DNA of 64,000 nt from assembly GCA_034437535.1 (NCBI GenBank), contig DAOTTZ010000027.1, positions 1 to 64,000 on the forward strand, in the 5' to 3' direction. Source of the stretch: J038 sp034437535. GTDB taxonomy: Bacteria; Chloroflexota; Anaerolineae; Aggregatilineales; Phototrophicaceae. The notes under the pieces were generated by a model. It saw only the letters and a list, made by a program, of their open reading frames with translations. It did no database searches and was not told the DNA's origin. The position numbers and the translations under genes are program-made. Below are positions 40,646-49,803 of the stretch, piece by piece (position 1 is the stretch's first letter; every line of letters starts with the position of its first letter).

Positions 40646-41838
40646 AAATCCTGATCGTCACCATGAGCTTGCCCTATCCACCGGCTTCGGGCGGCGCGAT
40701 CCGCGTGCATGGGATTGTCGAGGGCCTGCATCAAGCCGGGCACAGCGTCACCGTGATGTGCTTCCACGCGGGGGAACGCCCGGCGGCGGTCAACCCGGCC
40801 ATCCGCATCGAGACGGCCCCGCCACCATCCCGCCGGATCAGCGACCGTCTGCGTGATCTGCTACTGAGCCGCCAACCGGATATTGCCCGCCGGTTTTATG
40901 ATGAGACATTCGCGGATCGACTGGATGCACTCTGCCGGGCGGAGCAATTCGACGTGGTGCAATTCGAAGGCATCGAAGCGGTCTGTTATCTGCCGACGGT
41001 GCAGGCCGCGCAACCAGACGCGAAACGAATCTTTGACACCTTCAATGCAGAATATGACCTGCAACGCACCATCTTTCACATCGACCGCCGCACGCCGCGC
41101 CGCTGGCCCGCCGCGCTGTATTCGTATTTGCAAATTGGCCGCATCCGCCGTTACGAAGCGGCCATGTGCCACGCCGCCGACGCGGTGATCGCGGTCTCGC
41201 CGGAAGACGTTCGCCTGCTGGAACCGTTGAGCCGGCCCGGCTCTGTACATTGGGTGCCGAATGGCATCTGGGTGGATCGCTACATCACGCCGACCGAGTC
41301 GCCCTTTACCGCCCGCCGCCCGCAGATCGTCTTCACCGGCAAGATGGATTACCGGCCCAACGTAGACGCGATGCTATGGTTTACCGAGTCGATCCTGCCG
41401 CGCCTGGATAATGTCCACCTGACAATCGTCGGCCAGCAACCCCACCCCCGGCTGGCGCATCTGCACGCACAGCCTGATGTGACGATTACTGGCTGGGTGG
41501 AGTCGGTCTTGCCGTATCTCCAACATGGTGATGTTTACGTCGCGCCGCTCCGCATGGGGAGTGGTACCCGGCTCAAATTGCTAGAGGCGATGGCGTCTTC
41601 CGCCCGGATTGTCGCCACATCGACCGCCGCCGCCGGGTTAGATGCGACCGTGCGTGATACCTTGCATCTGGCCGATACCGCCGAAGACTTCGCCCAGGCG
41701 ATCCGCGCTGTGCTGGCGGATGAAACCCCGGCTGAGCAGACATCACGCGAAATCGTGCGGCAGACCTATGATTGGGGTGCGTTGATCCCGCGCCTGCTGG
41801 CCGTTTATCGTCAGCTTGGCCTGGGGGTGACGGTGTGA
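40642..41838 (+). CDS. Family 4-like glycosyltransferase
   Basis: 398 residues from the GTG at 40642, which overlaps the previous stop (GTGA) and has AAGGGAG upstream; 28 further codons of open frame upstream lie inside the previous gene and are rejected. N-terminal KILIVTMSLPYPPASGGAIRVHGIVEGL, middle VIAVSPEDVRLLE, then FTGKMDYRPNVDAMLWF and PLRMGSGTRLKLLEAMA with the donor-binding Glu. This pattern is common in GT4 proteins of polysaccharide clusters (Stp1/WcaI-like group). Substrates unknown. Ends in a second GTGA overlap with the GT9 gene. Confidence 0.88.
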   Translation: MKILIVTMSLPYPPASGGAIRVHGIVEGLHQAGHSVTVMCFHAGERPAAVNPAIRIETAPPPSRRISDRLRDLLLSRQPDIARRFYDETFADRLDALCRAEQFDVVQFEGIEAVCYLPTVQAAQPDAKRIFDTFNAEYDLQRTIFHIDRRTPRRWPAALYSYLQIGRIRRYEAAMCHAADAVIAVSPEDVRLLEPLSRPGSVHWVPNGIWVDRYITPTESPFTARRPQIVFTGKMDYRPNVDAMLWFTESILPRLDNVHLTIVGQQPHPRLAHLHAQPDVTITGWVESVLPYLQHGDVYVAPLRMGSGTRLKLLEAMASSARIVATSTAAAGLDATVRDTLHLADTAEDFAQAIRAVLADETPAEQTSREIVRQTYDWGALIPRLLAVYRQLGLGVTV

Positions 41839-43022
41839 ACCGTTCCGCACTGGTCTTACGCAATCAGGCGATGGCAGAAGCCTATCATCGGCCACCGCCC
41901 CGGCATTATGTGCGCCGGGCCTTGCTCCGGTTGGCGGCCTGGTTGCCAGTGCCAGAGCAAAGACCATCCAGGCAGGAGCGCGTCCTGCTCATCCGGCCAG
42001 ACCACCTGGGCGACATGCTCCTGACGACACCGGCCTTCCACGCACTGCGCCAGGCCCTCCCCGGCGCGGAACTCCACGCGCTGGTCGGCCCCTGGTCGGC
42101 GCCGGTATTGGAACACAACCCGGATATTGACCGTGTGTTGACGTTGCCCTTCCCCGGCTTCAACCGGAGCGGGAACGATAACCTGCACTCGCCCTATCAA
42201 CTGGCGTGGCGTACCGCACAGAATCTACGCAAAATAGGCTACACACATGCTGTCATCCTACGGGCGGATCATTGGTGGGGGGCATTGGTGACGTTCCTGG
42301 CCGGGATCCCGGTGCGGATTGGCTACAATGTCGATGATACTGCGCCGTTCCTCACCCAACAGATCGCCTTCCGGCATGAACACGCCGTCATCCAGAACTT
42401 GCGCCTGCTGACCGCCTGGTGTGGTGACCCTGCCCCGGCAGATGTGGTCTACCGGCATCACATCACCGGGGAAGACCGTGACAAGCTGGCGGATGTTTTT
42501 CATCACCAGGCCGACCAGGCTTACTTTTGCATCCATCCGGGGAGCGGTACCGCCGTCAAGCGGTGGGAAAACGCGCATTGGGCCGTCGTCGCGGATACAC
42601 TGGCGGAGCAACTCAACGCGACTCCGGTCTTCACCGGCGGCGACCATGAACGCCCCATCGTGGATGAGATCACCGCGCAGATGACCACCCCGGCACAGGT
42701 GCTGGTGGGGGAAACCGGGGTCGGTGGGTTGGCGGCACTCTTCGAGCAGGCGCAGGTCGTGCTTGGCCCAGATAGCGGCCCGTTGCATCTGGCCGCCGCC
42801 GTCCACACGCCGACGGTCGCGCTGTTCGGCCCGGCAGATCCGGTCGAGTTCCGCCAGTGGGGGCCGCCAGATCGTCACATCATCTTGACCACCGGCATCG
42901 CCTGCCGTCCGTGCCGCGTGCTGGATTGGGCCGGCGATGATCCCGCGAATCATCCCTGCGTGCGCGAGATCACGGTCGGGCGCGTGCTGGAAGCGGCCCG
43001 CAGAGTAGCAATAGCAAAATGA
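41835..43022 (+). CDS. Family 9 glycosyltransferase (heptosyltransferase-like)
   Basis: 395 residues from the GTG at 41835 (GTGA overlap with the preceding gene). GT9 landmarks: RVLLIRPDHLGDMLLTTPAFHALRQALPGAELHALVG, FCIHPGSGTAVKRWENAHWAVVAD, and GPDSGPLHLAAAVHTPTVALFGPADP. The family includes ADP-heptose:LPS heptosyltransferases, but in bacteria not known to make LPS (as in most Chloroflexota) related enzymes act on other surface glycans. A CRPCRVLDW cysteine pair is near the end. It is the last gene of this cluster on the plus strand. Confidence 0.9.
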   Translation: MNRSALVLRNQAMAEAYHRPPPRHYVRRALLRLAAWLPVPEQRPSRQERVLLIRPDHLGDMLLTTPAFHALRQALPGAELHALVGPWSAPVLEHNPDIDRVLTLPFPGFNRSGNDNLHSPYQLAWRTAQNLRKIGYTHAVILRADHWWGALVTFLAGIPVRIGYNVDDTAPFLTQQIAFRHEHAVIQNLRLLTAWCGDPAPADVVYRHHITGEDRDKLADVFHHQADQAYFCIHPGSGTAVKRWENAHWAVVADTLAEQLNATPVFTGGDHERPIVDEITAQMTTPAQVLVGETGVGGLAALFEQAQVVLGPDSGPLHLAAAVHTPTVALFGPADPVEFRQWGPPDRHIILTTGIACRPCRVLDWAGDDPANHPCVREITVGRVLEAARRVAIAK

Positions 43023-43091
43023 CTCCCAACTTCTGAACCGTGACTTAGTATCCGATCAGACCAAGAAAGCCAACGCCCGGCTCAAGCAGAT

Positions 43092-43898
43092 CTAATCCGG
43101 GATAGTCACATCGTCCAGATTGTCTTCCGGCGGGGGGAATTGCGGATTCATCGCTTCCAGTGTCTCCACGATGGTGCGGCAGATCACCAGATTACGATAC
43201 CACTTATGATTGGCTGGCACGATATGCCAGGGGGCGGCTTCGGTGTGGCATTGGGTGATCGCGTCCTCAAACGCCCGCATGTAATCGTCCCACTGTTCCC
43301 GTACCGGCAAATCCCCCAGGTTAAACTTCCAATGTTTATCCGGGTTATCCAGCCGCGCCTGGAAGCGTTCTTTCTGTTCTTTTTTGTCGATGTGCAGGTA
43401 AAACTTAAGGATGCGGGTGCCGCTATCTGCCAGCAGACGCTCAAAGTTGTTGATGTGGTCGTAGCGTGCCCGCCAGATTGACTCCGGCACCAGATTATTG
43501 ACTCGAACGATCAGCACATCTTCATAATGACTGCGATTGAAGATACCGATCATGCCGGTGGGTGGCACCTGACGGTGAACGCGCCATAAGAAATCGTGGG
43601 CCAGTTCTTTCTCGGTGGGTTGTTTGAAGTTCGCCACATGCACACCCTGCGGGTTGACGCCCTCAAAGACTCGCTTGATGGTGCCATCCTTGCCGCCAGC
43701 GTCCATCGCCTGGAGTACAATCAAAAGGGATTGCTGGCCTTCGGCATACAACCGCTCTTGCAGGTCTTTCATGTGGGATTGCAGGCTCTTTAGCGTCTCT
43801 TTCGCGCTGGACTTACGGTAATCGCCGGTATAATTCGGGTCGTAATCCGCCAGCTTAACGGATTCCCCGAACGGTGGGACAATCAGTTGACGCGCCAT
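43092..43898 (-). CDS. ppk2: PPK2-family polyphosphate kinase
   Basis: 268-residue kinase that uses polyphosphate to phosphorylate nucleoside mono- or diphosphates, or the reverse. The Walker A motif is MDAGGKDG (65-72). It is followed by FKQPTEKELAHDFLWRVHRQVPPTGMIGIFNRSHYEDVLIVRV with the Walker B-like arginine/aspartate set and a helical lid (KKEQKERFQARLDNPDKHWKF). The subclass (AMP or ADP specific) cannot be fixed from reading alone. GGAGCGAG sits before the ATG. It is 15 bases after the rqcH stop and the last gene of the minus-strand unit beginning with ctaA. Confidence 0.92.
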   Translation of the reverse strand: MARQLIVPPFGESVKLADYDPNYTGDYRKSSAKETLKSLQSHMKDLQERLYAEGQQSLLIVLQAMDAGGKDGTIKRVFEGVNPQGVHVANFKQPTEKELAHDFLWRVHRQVPPTGMIGIFNRSHYEDVLIVRVNNLVPESIWRARYDHINNFERLLADSGTRILKFYLHIDKKEQKERFQARLDNPDKHWKFNLGDLPVREQWDDYMRAFEDAITQCHTEAAPWHIVPANHKWYRNLVICRTIVETLEAMNPQFPPPEDNLDDVTIPD

Positions 43899-43913
43899 GT
43901 CTCGCTCCTTGTG

Positions 43914-45638
43914 TCAGGCCGTCTCAAAAGCATCTTCCGGTTGGGGCACCGCGCTGAGGGTACGCTCATTACGATAGGTCACCATGCCCTGCGCCGCCCC
44001 TTTGATCTTCTTCACATACTTGATGCGGGTGACATCGACCGGCACCCGCCCTTCACCGCGCAACTTGCTGTAGTAGGCCGCGATTGAGGCCGCTTGATCG
44101 ATCACATCATCCGGGATCGTGCGGCCATCATACTTGATGACGACATGCGCCCCTGGCACCTCTCGCGCATGGAGCCACAGGTCATCCCGGTTTGATTTCT
44201 TGAAAGTGACGATCTCGTTCTGGCGGCTGTTACGCCCCACCCAGATGACAAAGCCGTCGGGCGTCACCACGCGGATGGGGGCACTCTGCCCGCCGCCGCC
44301 GATGCGCTTATTCTTCTTCGCGTTCCAATGCCCGGCGGATTCTAACGCTTGCATCACGTCGTCAATCTCCGGCCAGTTGCTCGCCATCTCAAGGTCGGTC
44401 TCCAATTGATCGAGATAGGCAATGGCATTACGTGTATCGTCGATCAACGCGGGGACGTCTTCTAACGCCCGTTTCGCCTTATTATAGCGTGTGAAGTATT
44501 TCTGTGCGTTATCCAGCGGGGAGAGCTTGGCGTCAAGTTTGATGGTCATCTCCGGTTCACCCGGTGTGTATTGCGCCACGAGTTCGGTCTGGCCTTTTTC
44601 CAGCGTATATTGATACGCCAGGATGAGTTCACCACTTTTGCGTAAGATCTCCCGGTCGCTATCATCCACCTGGGAGCGTTGTAAGGAGTTCAGCTTGTTC
44701 TGGAGCTTGCCGCGTGCATCATTGATGGCGGCTTGCGCTGGTTTCTTGGCGGCGGCGTAGGCTTCTTCGCCGGTGGGCGCACCATAATAAGCGACCAACG
44801 CAGAATTGATCGACTCGACTGGTTCCCACCCGTCAAGATGCGTCAGCGGGTACACGCTAAACGCGGTGACGCCTTCCTCCGGGTCTTCGATCATACCCGG
44901 TCGCCATTCCCGGCGGGAAAGTGGCTCGATGAGCGTTTGCATCGCCTCATAGATCGCGCCGGGGTCGGCATCCCGCGCCTTTTGCTTGCTATCGCCGCTC
45001 ACACGGTGGACGATCTCACGGGCGATCAACGGACTAAAGCCGAGCAGATGCGCGGTCAACACGCGCTCAGCCCGTTGCTTGTCATCCTGCGTCTGCTGGA
45101 AGAAACCGAGCATATCGACCGGTGTGATCTCAAACGGGTTGCGCTTGCCAGTCTGCGGGGGCGGCGGTTGATACTCGTGCGCGGGCAGGCTGAGGCGGTA
45201 GCGGTTGTCTTCCGGGCCAACCCGGCGCACACAATCCAGGATGACGCCGTTCTGCACGACCAGCACATTGGCCCGGCGTGCCATCGGCTCTATGATGATC
45301 TCGACTTCCCCTTCGGCCCCTTCGATGTGAAAGTGCAGGATGCGATCCCAGGGGGGTTGGCTGATGTGGACGACGCGCCCGCCTTCGACATAGCGGCGCA
45401 TAATCAAGCCGACCTGGGTGTGACGTTGCACGCCACGCCGTAATTTGTCATCCATCAGTTGGATGCGGGGCTGGTGGTTATCCGCACTGAAGTAAAGATA
45501 GCGGCGTTGCCGGTTGGCATAAATTTCCAGGCCCAGGCCGGTACGATCAACCTCAATCGTATCCTGTACTTTACCGCCGACGATGGTATCCATATACTCG
45601 TCGGAAAGCGCGGCCAGCGTGAAATAATCCAGATACAT
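43914..45638 (-). CDS. rqcH: Ribosome quality-control factor RqcH (NFACT family)
   Basis: 574 residues with NFACT-N (about 1-190), helix-hairpin-helix and long coiled-coil segments (about 190-430) and the NFACT-R domain (about 445-560; VWVGRNSRQNEIVTFKKSNRDDLWLHAREVPGAHVVIKY). RqcH binds stalled 50S-peptidyl-tRNA complexes and adds C-terminal alanine tails. The Asp-Arg pair needed for tailing in B. subtilis seems present as Asp98-Arg99 (WDRIL). ATG at 45638, 3 bases after the cytochrome gene stop. No RqcP/S4-domain partner is in the window. Confidence 0.93.
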   Translation of the reverse strand: MYLDYFTLAALSDEYMDTIVGGKVQDTIEVDRTGLGLEIYANRQRRYLYFSADNHQPRIQLMDDKLRRGVQRHTQVGLIMRRYVEGGRVVHISQPPWDRILHFHIEGAEGEVEIIIEPMARRANVLVVQNGVILDCVRRVGPEDNRYRLSLPAHEYQPPPPQTGKRNPFEITPVDMLGFFQQTQDDKQRAERVLTAHLLGFSPLIAREIVHRVSGDSKQKARDADPGAIYEAMQTLIEPLSRREWRPGMIEDPEEGVTAFSVYPLTHLDGWEPVESINSALVAYYGAPTGEEAYAAAKKPAQAAINDARGKLQNKLNSLQRSQVDDSDREILRKSGELILAYQYTLEKGQTELVAQYTPGEPEMTIKLDAKLSPLDNAQKYFTRYNKAKRALEDVPALIDDTRNAIAYLDQLETDLEMASNWPEIDDVMQALESAGHWNAKKNKRIGGGGQSAPIRVVTPDGFVIWVGRNSRQNEIVTFKKSNRDDLWLHAREVPGAHVVIKYDGRTIPDDVIDQAASIAAYYSKLRGEGRVPVDVTRIKYVKKIKGAAQGMVTYRNERTLSAVPQPEDAFETA

Positions 45639-45641
45639 CGG

Positions 45642-46547
45642 TTAGTCTTCTTCCGCCTGGAGTAAATACGCGATGATGTCTGCCAGCTCCCCCGCCGGGA
45701 TCTGCTCGTTGTAATTTTGCGGCATATTGGGAACATACCCTTCGACAATGTGCCGGTTGGGGTAGATGATGGCCTCGTAGATGTACGCGGCGGCACTCAA
45801 TGGCGGACGGCGTTGGGCGGCATTCTGTGCCACCTCATAATGGGCCGGCGCGATCACGCCTGCCGCTTCCCCGGCGTGGCAACTGTTGCAGGTGTATTGT
45901 TCTACTAATTCGGCCCCGCGTTCGGGGTCGGCGTTATCGGTCAGCAGGAAGTCAACCATGAGTTCATATTCTTCGATCAGGTCATCGGTCAACGGCAAGC
46001 CTTCAGCGGGGGGCATCGGTGGGGTCGTCGCCTCTGAGGGAGTCGTCGTCTCTGGTGGAGACTCTGGCATCGCCTCAACGACCGGGGCCAGGCCATCCCC
46101 ACTCAAATACGCGATCATATGCCCCAGGTCTTCCGCCGGGATGGTCTGCTCATAGGTGCGCGGCATATTGTTCATATAACCTTCGACCACATACGCACCC
46201 GGATGGACAATCGCCTCGTAAACATAAGCACGGGCCGTCATCGGGGCGCGACGATCTGCCGCGTTGGCAATCGTCACCGCATAAGTCGGGGCTAGCCCGT
46301 TATTATGGCAACTGTTGCAATTGTACATCGCCAGTAAATCCGGCCCTAATGCCGGATCTGCCGCGACGAGTAACGGCTCGATCTCCGTCAGGTAAGCATC
46401 GGCTGTCACCTGGTCGTCATCCAGGCCGCCATCCGCGCCGGTCAGCGTCAGGAACTCGACCACAAATACCACCAGGAAGCCAACGAAGATGACCAGAGCG
46501 ATCACCAATGGCACCTTCGAGATTTGCGGTGTCTCTTGTTCTGTCAT
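45642..46547 (-). CDS. Membrane-anchored diheme cytochrome c
   Basis: 301 residues from the ATG at 46547; eight upstream codons are rejected. One N-terminal membrane segment (about 13-35), then two cytochrome c domains joined by a Pro/Thr/Ser-rich linker (about 155-185). Haem sites are CNSCH at 77-81 and CNSCH at 220-224, with axial methionines likely Met128 (NNMPRTY) and Met275 (PNMPQNY). The two halves share MPxxY, E-x-IPAE and the D-IIAYL end, so they look like an internal duplication. Expected role: electron carrier on the outer face, feeding a terminal oxidase. It lies between rqcH and ctaB, but no oxidase subunits are here. Confidence 0.9.
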   Translation of the reverse strand: MTEQETPQISKVPLVIALVIFVGFLVVFVVEFLTLTGADGGLDDDQVTADAYLTEIEPLLVAADPALGPDLLAMYNCNSCHNNGLAPTYAVTIANAADRRAPMTARAYVYEAIVHPGAYVVEGYMNNMPRTYEQTIPAEDLGHMIAYLSGDGLAPVVEAMPESPPETTTPSEATTPPMPPAEGLPLTDDLIEEYELMVDFLLTDNADPERGAELVEQYTCNSCHAGEAAGVIAPAHYEVAQNAAQRRPPLSAAAYIYEAIIYPNRHIVEGYVPNMPQNYNEQIPAGELADIIAYLLQAEED

Positions 46548-46631
46548 GCGTGTCACTTTCTTTATATGCAAAAGGCACGGAATATACGCCCGTGCCTGAC
46601 TATCATTACGTTAAATGCCCTGCGCGATGTG

Positions 46632-47531
46632 CTATAGCACCACCACATCCAGGATCATCGCCAGGAACAAAACGGCGAGGTACAGGGTCGAATATTTGTA
46701 GGTACTCCGGGCCATCTTATCTGACCCCAGCCGGAGCAATTGCACCGACTTCCACACCAACCCGCCGCCTAGCAGGGCCGCGGAGATCAAATACAACCAG
46801 CCCATCACGCCGAACACCGCCGGCAAGAGCGAGATCAGCAAAAGCTGGATCGAATACAGGATGATTTGGATCATGGTCGCCCGTTCACCTTTGGCGACTG
46901 GCATCATCGGCACGTTGGCGGCGGTATAATCCTTGTTGACCAGCAAAGCCAACGCCCAACTGTGGGGCGGCGTCCAGTAGAATACAATCGCAAAGAGTAG
47001 CAGAGCTTCGAACGTGATCGCATTCTGCACAGCGGCCCAACCGACCAGCACCGGGAAGGCCCCCGCACCGCCGCCGATCAAGATGTTGACAACCGTATTC
47101 CGTTTGAGCAGAACCGTGTAGATCACCACGTAGTAGATCGACCCGGCAAAGGCCAACACTGCCGACAACGGATTCACAAACACCGTCAAGATCAGCACCG
47201 ACCATACGACCAGGCTCACACCGAAGACGAGCGCGTTCATCGGCGAAATGCGCCCCGATGGAATCGGACGGCGGGCCGTGCGCTTCATCTTGGCGTCCAT
47301 ATCCCGGTCGATATATTGATTAATCGCGCTGGAACCACCCGCCGCCAGGATGCCGCCGATCAAAGTCACGACGATCAAGCCGAACGCGGGTGATCCATCC
47401 GCCGCGACGAACATCGCCGTCAGCGTGGTAAAGCATAACAATGCGACAATACGTAGCTTGGCTAGCTCTAAATACGCTTTAAGCTGTTCGCCAAGTGTTA
47501 ATTCGTAGCCGCTTCGGGCTGTTGATTCCAT
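46632..47531 (-). CDS. ctaB: Protohaem IX farnesyltransferase (haem O synthase)
   Basis: Membrane enzyme adding a farnesyl group to haem B to make haem O. 299 residues with about nine membrane segments; the first Asp-rich motif NQYIDRDMDAKMKRTARRPIP binds the prenyl diphosphate and LLFAIVFYWTPPHSWALALL carries the second conserved region. The ATG at 47531 has AGGAAGAG upstream, which supports a real 34-base overlap with the end of ctaA in another frame. Makes haem A precursors together with ctaA for a haem-copper oxidase that is encoded elsewhere. Confidence 0.95.
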   Translation of the reverse strand: MESTARSGYELTLGEQLKAYLELAKLRIVALLCFTTLTAMFVAADGSPAFGLIVVTLIGGILAAGGSSAINQYIDRDMDAKMKRTARRPIPSGRISPMNALVFGVSLVVWSVLILTVFVNPLSAVLAFAGSIYYVVIYTVLLKRNTVVNILIGGGAGAFPVLVGWAAVQNAITFEALLLFAIVFYWTPPHSWALALLVNKDYTAANVPMMPVAKGERATMIQIILYSIQLLLISLLPAVFGVMGWLYLISAALLGGGLVWKSVQLLRLGSDKMARSTYKYSTLYLAVLFLAMILDVVVL

Positions 47532-48466
47532 GTTATCTCTTCCTGCTTATGTGTCGCCGTTTGGACACTGTTGAGTGTGTCGATTGTCGCTACGCCGACC
47601 AGCAAGGCCCATGTCGTGGCCGCTAGCCCGACGTGTGCCGCACCCCAGGAGGCCCCGGCACTACTGAAGACAAACATCGCGCCGACGCCGCCCTGAAGCA
47701 GATATACGCCAAATGCGGCATAAGTCAACCATCGGACGCTCCGGCTAGAGCGTGTCTTCATCACGTAATACACCAGCATGACGAGCGTCAGGCCCAACCC
47801 CAACACCGCATAACGATGCATCATATGGACGGTTTCCAGCGCACCCTGGTCAAATGGCAGGATCTGGCCGTTACATAGCGGCCAATCTGTACAGGCCAGG
47901 GTCGCCCCGCTCCCACGTACCAGCGCACCACTCAAGATAATCACCAGGGTGAGTGCGGCGGTGATGTAAGCCAGGGCCGTGACGCTATCACGCTGAGTAG
48001 GCACCGCTGGCGGCTGGTGCCAGGCTGTGATCGACGCGACCAGCAAAGCCCCTAACAACAGCATGGCTGTACCCAGGTGGGCCGTCACCATCGTCGGCGG
48101 TAGATCCAGGATGACGACTAACGCGCCTAACATACTCTGGAACAAAAATAAGCCCGCCGCCACCAACGTCACATAGAGCACGCCTTGCTTCTGCTTGCGG
48201 TAAGCCCGCAGAGCAATCACCAGCATACCCACGTCGAAAAATCCGATCAGCAAGGCGATGGCCCGGTGTGACCATTCGATGACCGCCGTCAGGTTATCCA
48301 GCGGGGGAATGAGACGACCATCGCACAGCGGCCAGTCGTTCCCACAGCCCAGGCCAGAATCCGTCACCCGAACCACTGCGCCAAAGACGATCAAGCCGAT
48401 AGTGAGCAGGGCCGTCGTCAAAGAAACGTTGATAAACAATTTAGATTGAGGGTTGGTTTCTTCCAT
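47498..48466 (-). CDS. ctaA: Haem A synthase
   Basis: Membrane oxygenase converting haem O to haem A. 322 residues, eight membrane segments in two similar four-helix halves. Conserved histidines are in EWSHRAIALL (His67), TAHLGTA, VHMMHRYAVLG and AAHVGLA. Each half has a Cys pair in the outer loop (GLGCGNDWPLC and ATLACTDWPLC), the type 1 pattern with regulatory disulfides as in Bacillus CtaA. ATG at 48466. The 3' end overlaps ctaB by 34 bases. Confidence 0.95.
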   Translation of the reverse strand: MEETNPQSKLFINVSLTTALLTIGLIVFGAVVRVTDSGLGCGNDWPLCDGRLIPPLDNLTAVIEWSHRAIALLIGFFDVGMLVIALRAYRKQKQGVLYVTLVAAGLFLFQSMLGALVVILDLPPTMVTAHLGTAMLLLGALLVASITAWHQPPAVPTQRDSVTALAYITAALTLVIILSGALVRGSGATLACTDWPLCNGQILPFDQGALETVHMMHRYAVLGLGLTLVMLVYYVMKTRSSRSVRWLTYAAFGVYLLQGGVGAMFVFSSAGASWGAAHVGLAATTWALLVGVATIDTLNSVQTATHKQEEITWNQQPEAATN

Positions 48467-48548
48467 AACGATAAGTCTCTAGTTCTGGTTGTACAAACGC
48501 TTTGTGATATTTTACACGAGTCTGGGCGATTTATCTACCAGATTGGCC

Positions 48549-48848
48549 TTATTTGTCGCTTTCGGCCTGCTCTTCGGCCTCCGCCACCTTTACACCCCGG
48601 CTGAGTGCCCACATCAAACCGGCCAGGGTCGCGCCGATGCCGATAATGTTGACGAGGATAAAGCCGATGAGCAAGAATAGTTGTTCAGCCTGCCAGGCGG
48701 TCGCGTAATCCGTAGACGCCGCCGGGTCACTGGTCTGCCGCAAAAACGGCAACACTTCTTCGATGCCGCCAGCATTGCCGATCACGGTGAACAACCCGCC
48801 GACCAGGGCCAGCCCCAAAAAGAATACCAGGAATCCGTACTTTCTCAC
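48549..48848 (-). CDS. Small two-TM membrane protein (unknown function)
   Basis: 99 residues: membrane segment (about 5-25), a short outer loop with polar residues (EEVLPFLRQTSDPAAS), a second membrane segment (about 57-82), and a charged Glu-rich cytosolic tail. No family was recognised. It is just upstream of ctaA in the same direction, so it may belong to the oxidase assembly unit, though an 82-base gap with possible promoter bases (TAAAAT on the minus strand) separates them. Confidence 0.6.
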   Translation of the reverse strand: MRKYGFLVFFLGLALVGGLFTVIGNAGGIEEVLPFLRQTSDPAASTDYATAWQAEQLFLLIGFILVNIIGIGATLAGLMWALSRGVKVAEAEEQAESDK

Positions 48849-48969
48849 GGTGAAACTCCACTCCGTTAAAAACGTCGCAATGATTTCGAATTGTACTTGC
48901 CTTCACACAACATCGCAAGGCATTCCAGGGTTGATCTTACCAAAAAACGCGCCCAGGCCGCTATTAAAG

Positions 48970-49803
48970 TTAGCGGTCTTCCCGCTTGGATTCACGCTCC
49001 GGGTTTTCTGGTCGTTCTTGCAGGTTGTCGTCTACATCGTCGATGGTCTCGCCGCCGGCGGGGCCGCCCCACTGACGGAAGCGAGGAGCCGCAGACGATT
49101 TGTTGCTGGCGTGCATGGGCAAGGTGAATGTGAACGTACTGCCCTTGTCTAGCTCGCTTTCTAACGAGAGTTCGCCGCCATGCAGGGCCACCACCGCCTG
49201 CGTGATCGACAGGCCGATACCACTCCCTTCGATGCGGCGTCCGTCCGGGCTTTTCTTCACCGCCCGGTAGAAGCGTTCGAAGATGCGTTTTTGATCTTCC
49301 TCAGAGATACCAATGCCGGAATCCCGCACGGTGACGATGACATTCGGCGGCTTCTGCTCTAGCTTGACCCAGACGGACCCACCATCCAGATTGTATTTAA
49401 TGGCATTCGAAACCAGATTAGCGATGACATGCCGCAAGAGATGTTCGTCACCGGGGATCTTCACCGGGGCATCGCCCATGTCGTGATGGATGGTAATGTC
49501 ACGCGGGGCAGCTAAGGACTCCATCAAATTTAAGGAGTCCAGGATCAACGCCCGCAGATCTAACACGGCCATGTCAAGCGGTTCACCCGCCGCCAACCGC
49601 GCCCAGTCTAACAAACTGGTGATTAACTGCTCCATGCGATCCAGCGACCCAAAAGCCCGTTGAAGAAATTGAGCCTGTTGTTCGTTCAACGGGCCGACGT
49701 TCTGCACCAGGTCAAGGAACCCGCGTGTCGCGACTACCGGAGTCTTGAGATCGTGCGCGACGATCCCGATGACATCTGACTTATCATCGTAATTACTCAT
49801 CAT
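48970..49803 (-). CDS. Soluble histidine kinase without sensor domain
   Basis: 277 residues from an ATG at 49803 (or the next codon, 49800); the longer open frame lies inside the upstream gene. It starts directly with the HisKA region: phospho-acceptor His17 in VAHDLKTPV, then the dimerisation helix RMEQLITSLLDWARLA. HATPase_c motifs are NAIKYN (N box), DSGIGISEEDQKRIFERFYR (G1), GRRIEGSGIGLSI (G2) and FTFTLPM. No PAS, HAMP, membrane segment or response regulator is attached or adjacent. The start overlaps the end of the BtuF-like gene by about 8-11 bases, so the two products are probably made together. A Pro/Asp/Glu-rich tail of ~35 residues ends the protein. Confidence 0.85.
   Translation of the reverse strand: MMSNYDDKSDVIGIVAHDLKTPVVATRGFLDLVQNVGPLNEQQAQFLQRAFGSLDRMEQLITSLLDWARLAAGEPLDMAVLDLRALILDSLNLMESLAAPRDITIHHDMGDAPVKIPGDEHLLRHVIANLVSNAIKYNLDGGSVWVKLEQKPPNVIVTVRDSGIGISEEDQKRIFERFYRAVKKSPDGRRIEGSGIGLSITQAVVALHGGELSLESELDKGSTFTFTLPMHASNKSSAAPRFRQWGGPAGGETIDDVDDNLQERPENPERESKREDR

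Noticed and set aside
48930..48969. Terminator after the histidine kinase on the minus strand
   Set aside because: A 6-base hairpin (CCGCTA/TAGCGG) is there, but the T-run lies about ten bases away, so it is not a convincing intrinsic terminator.
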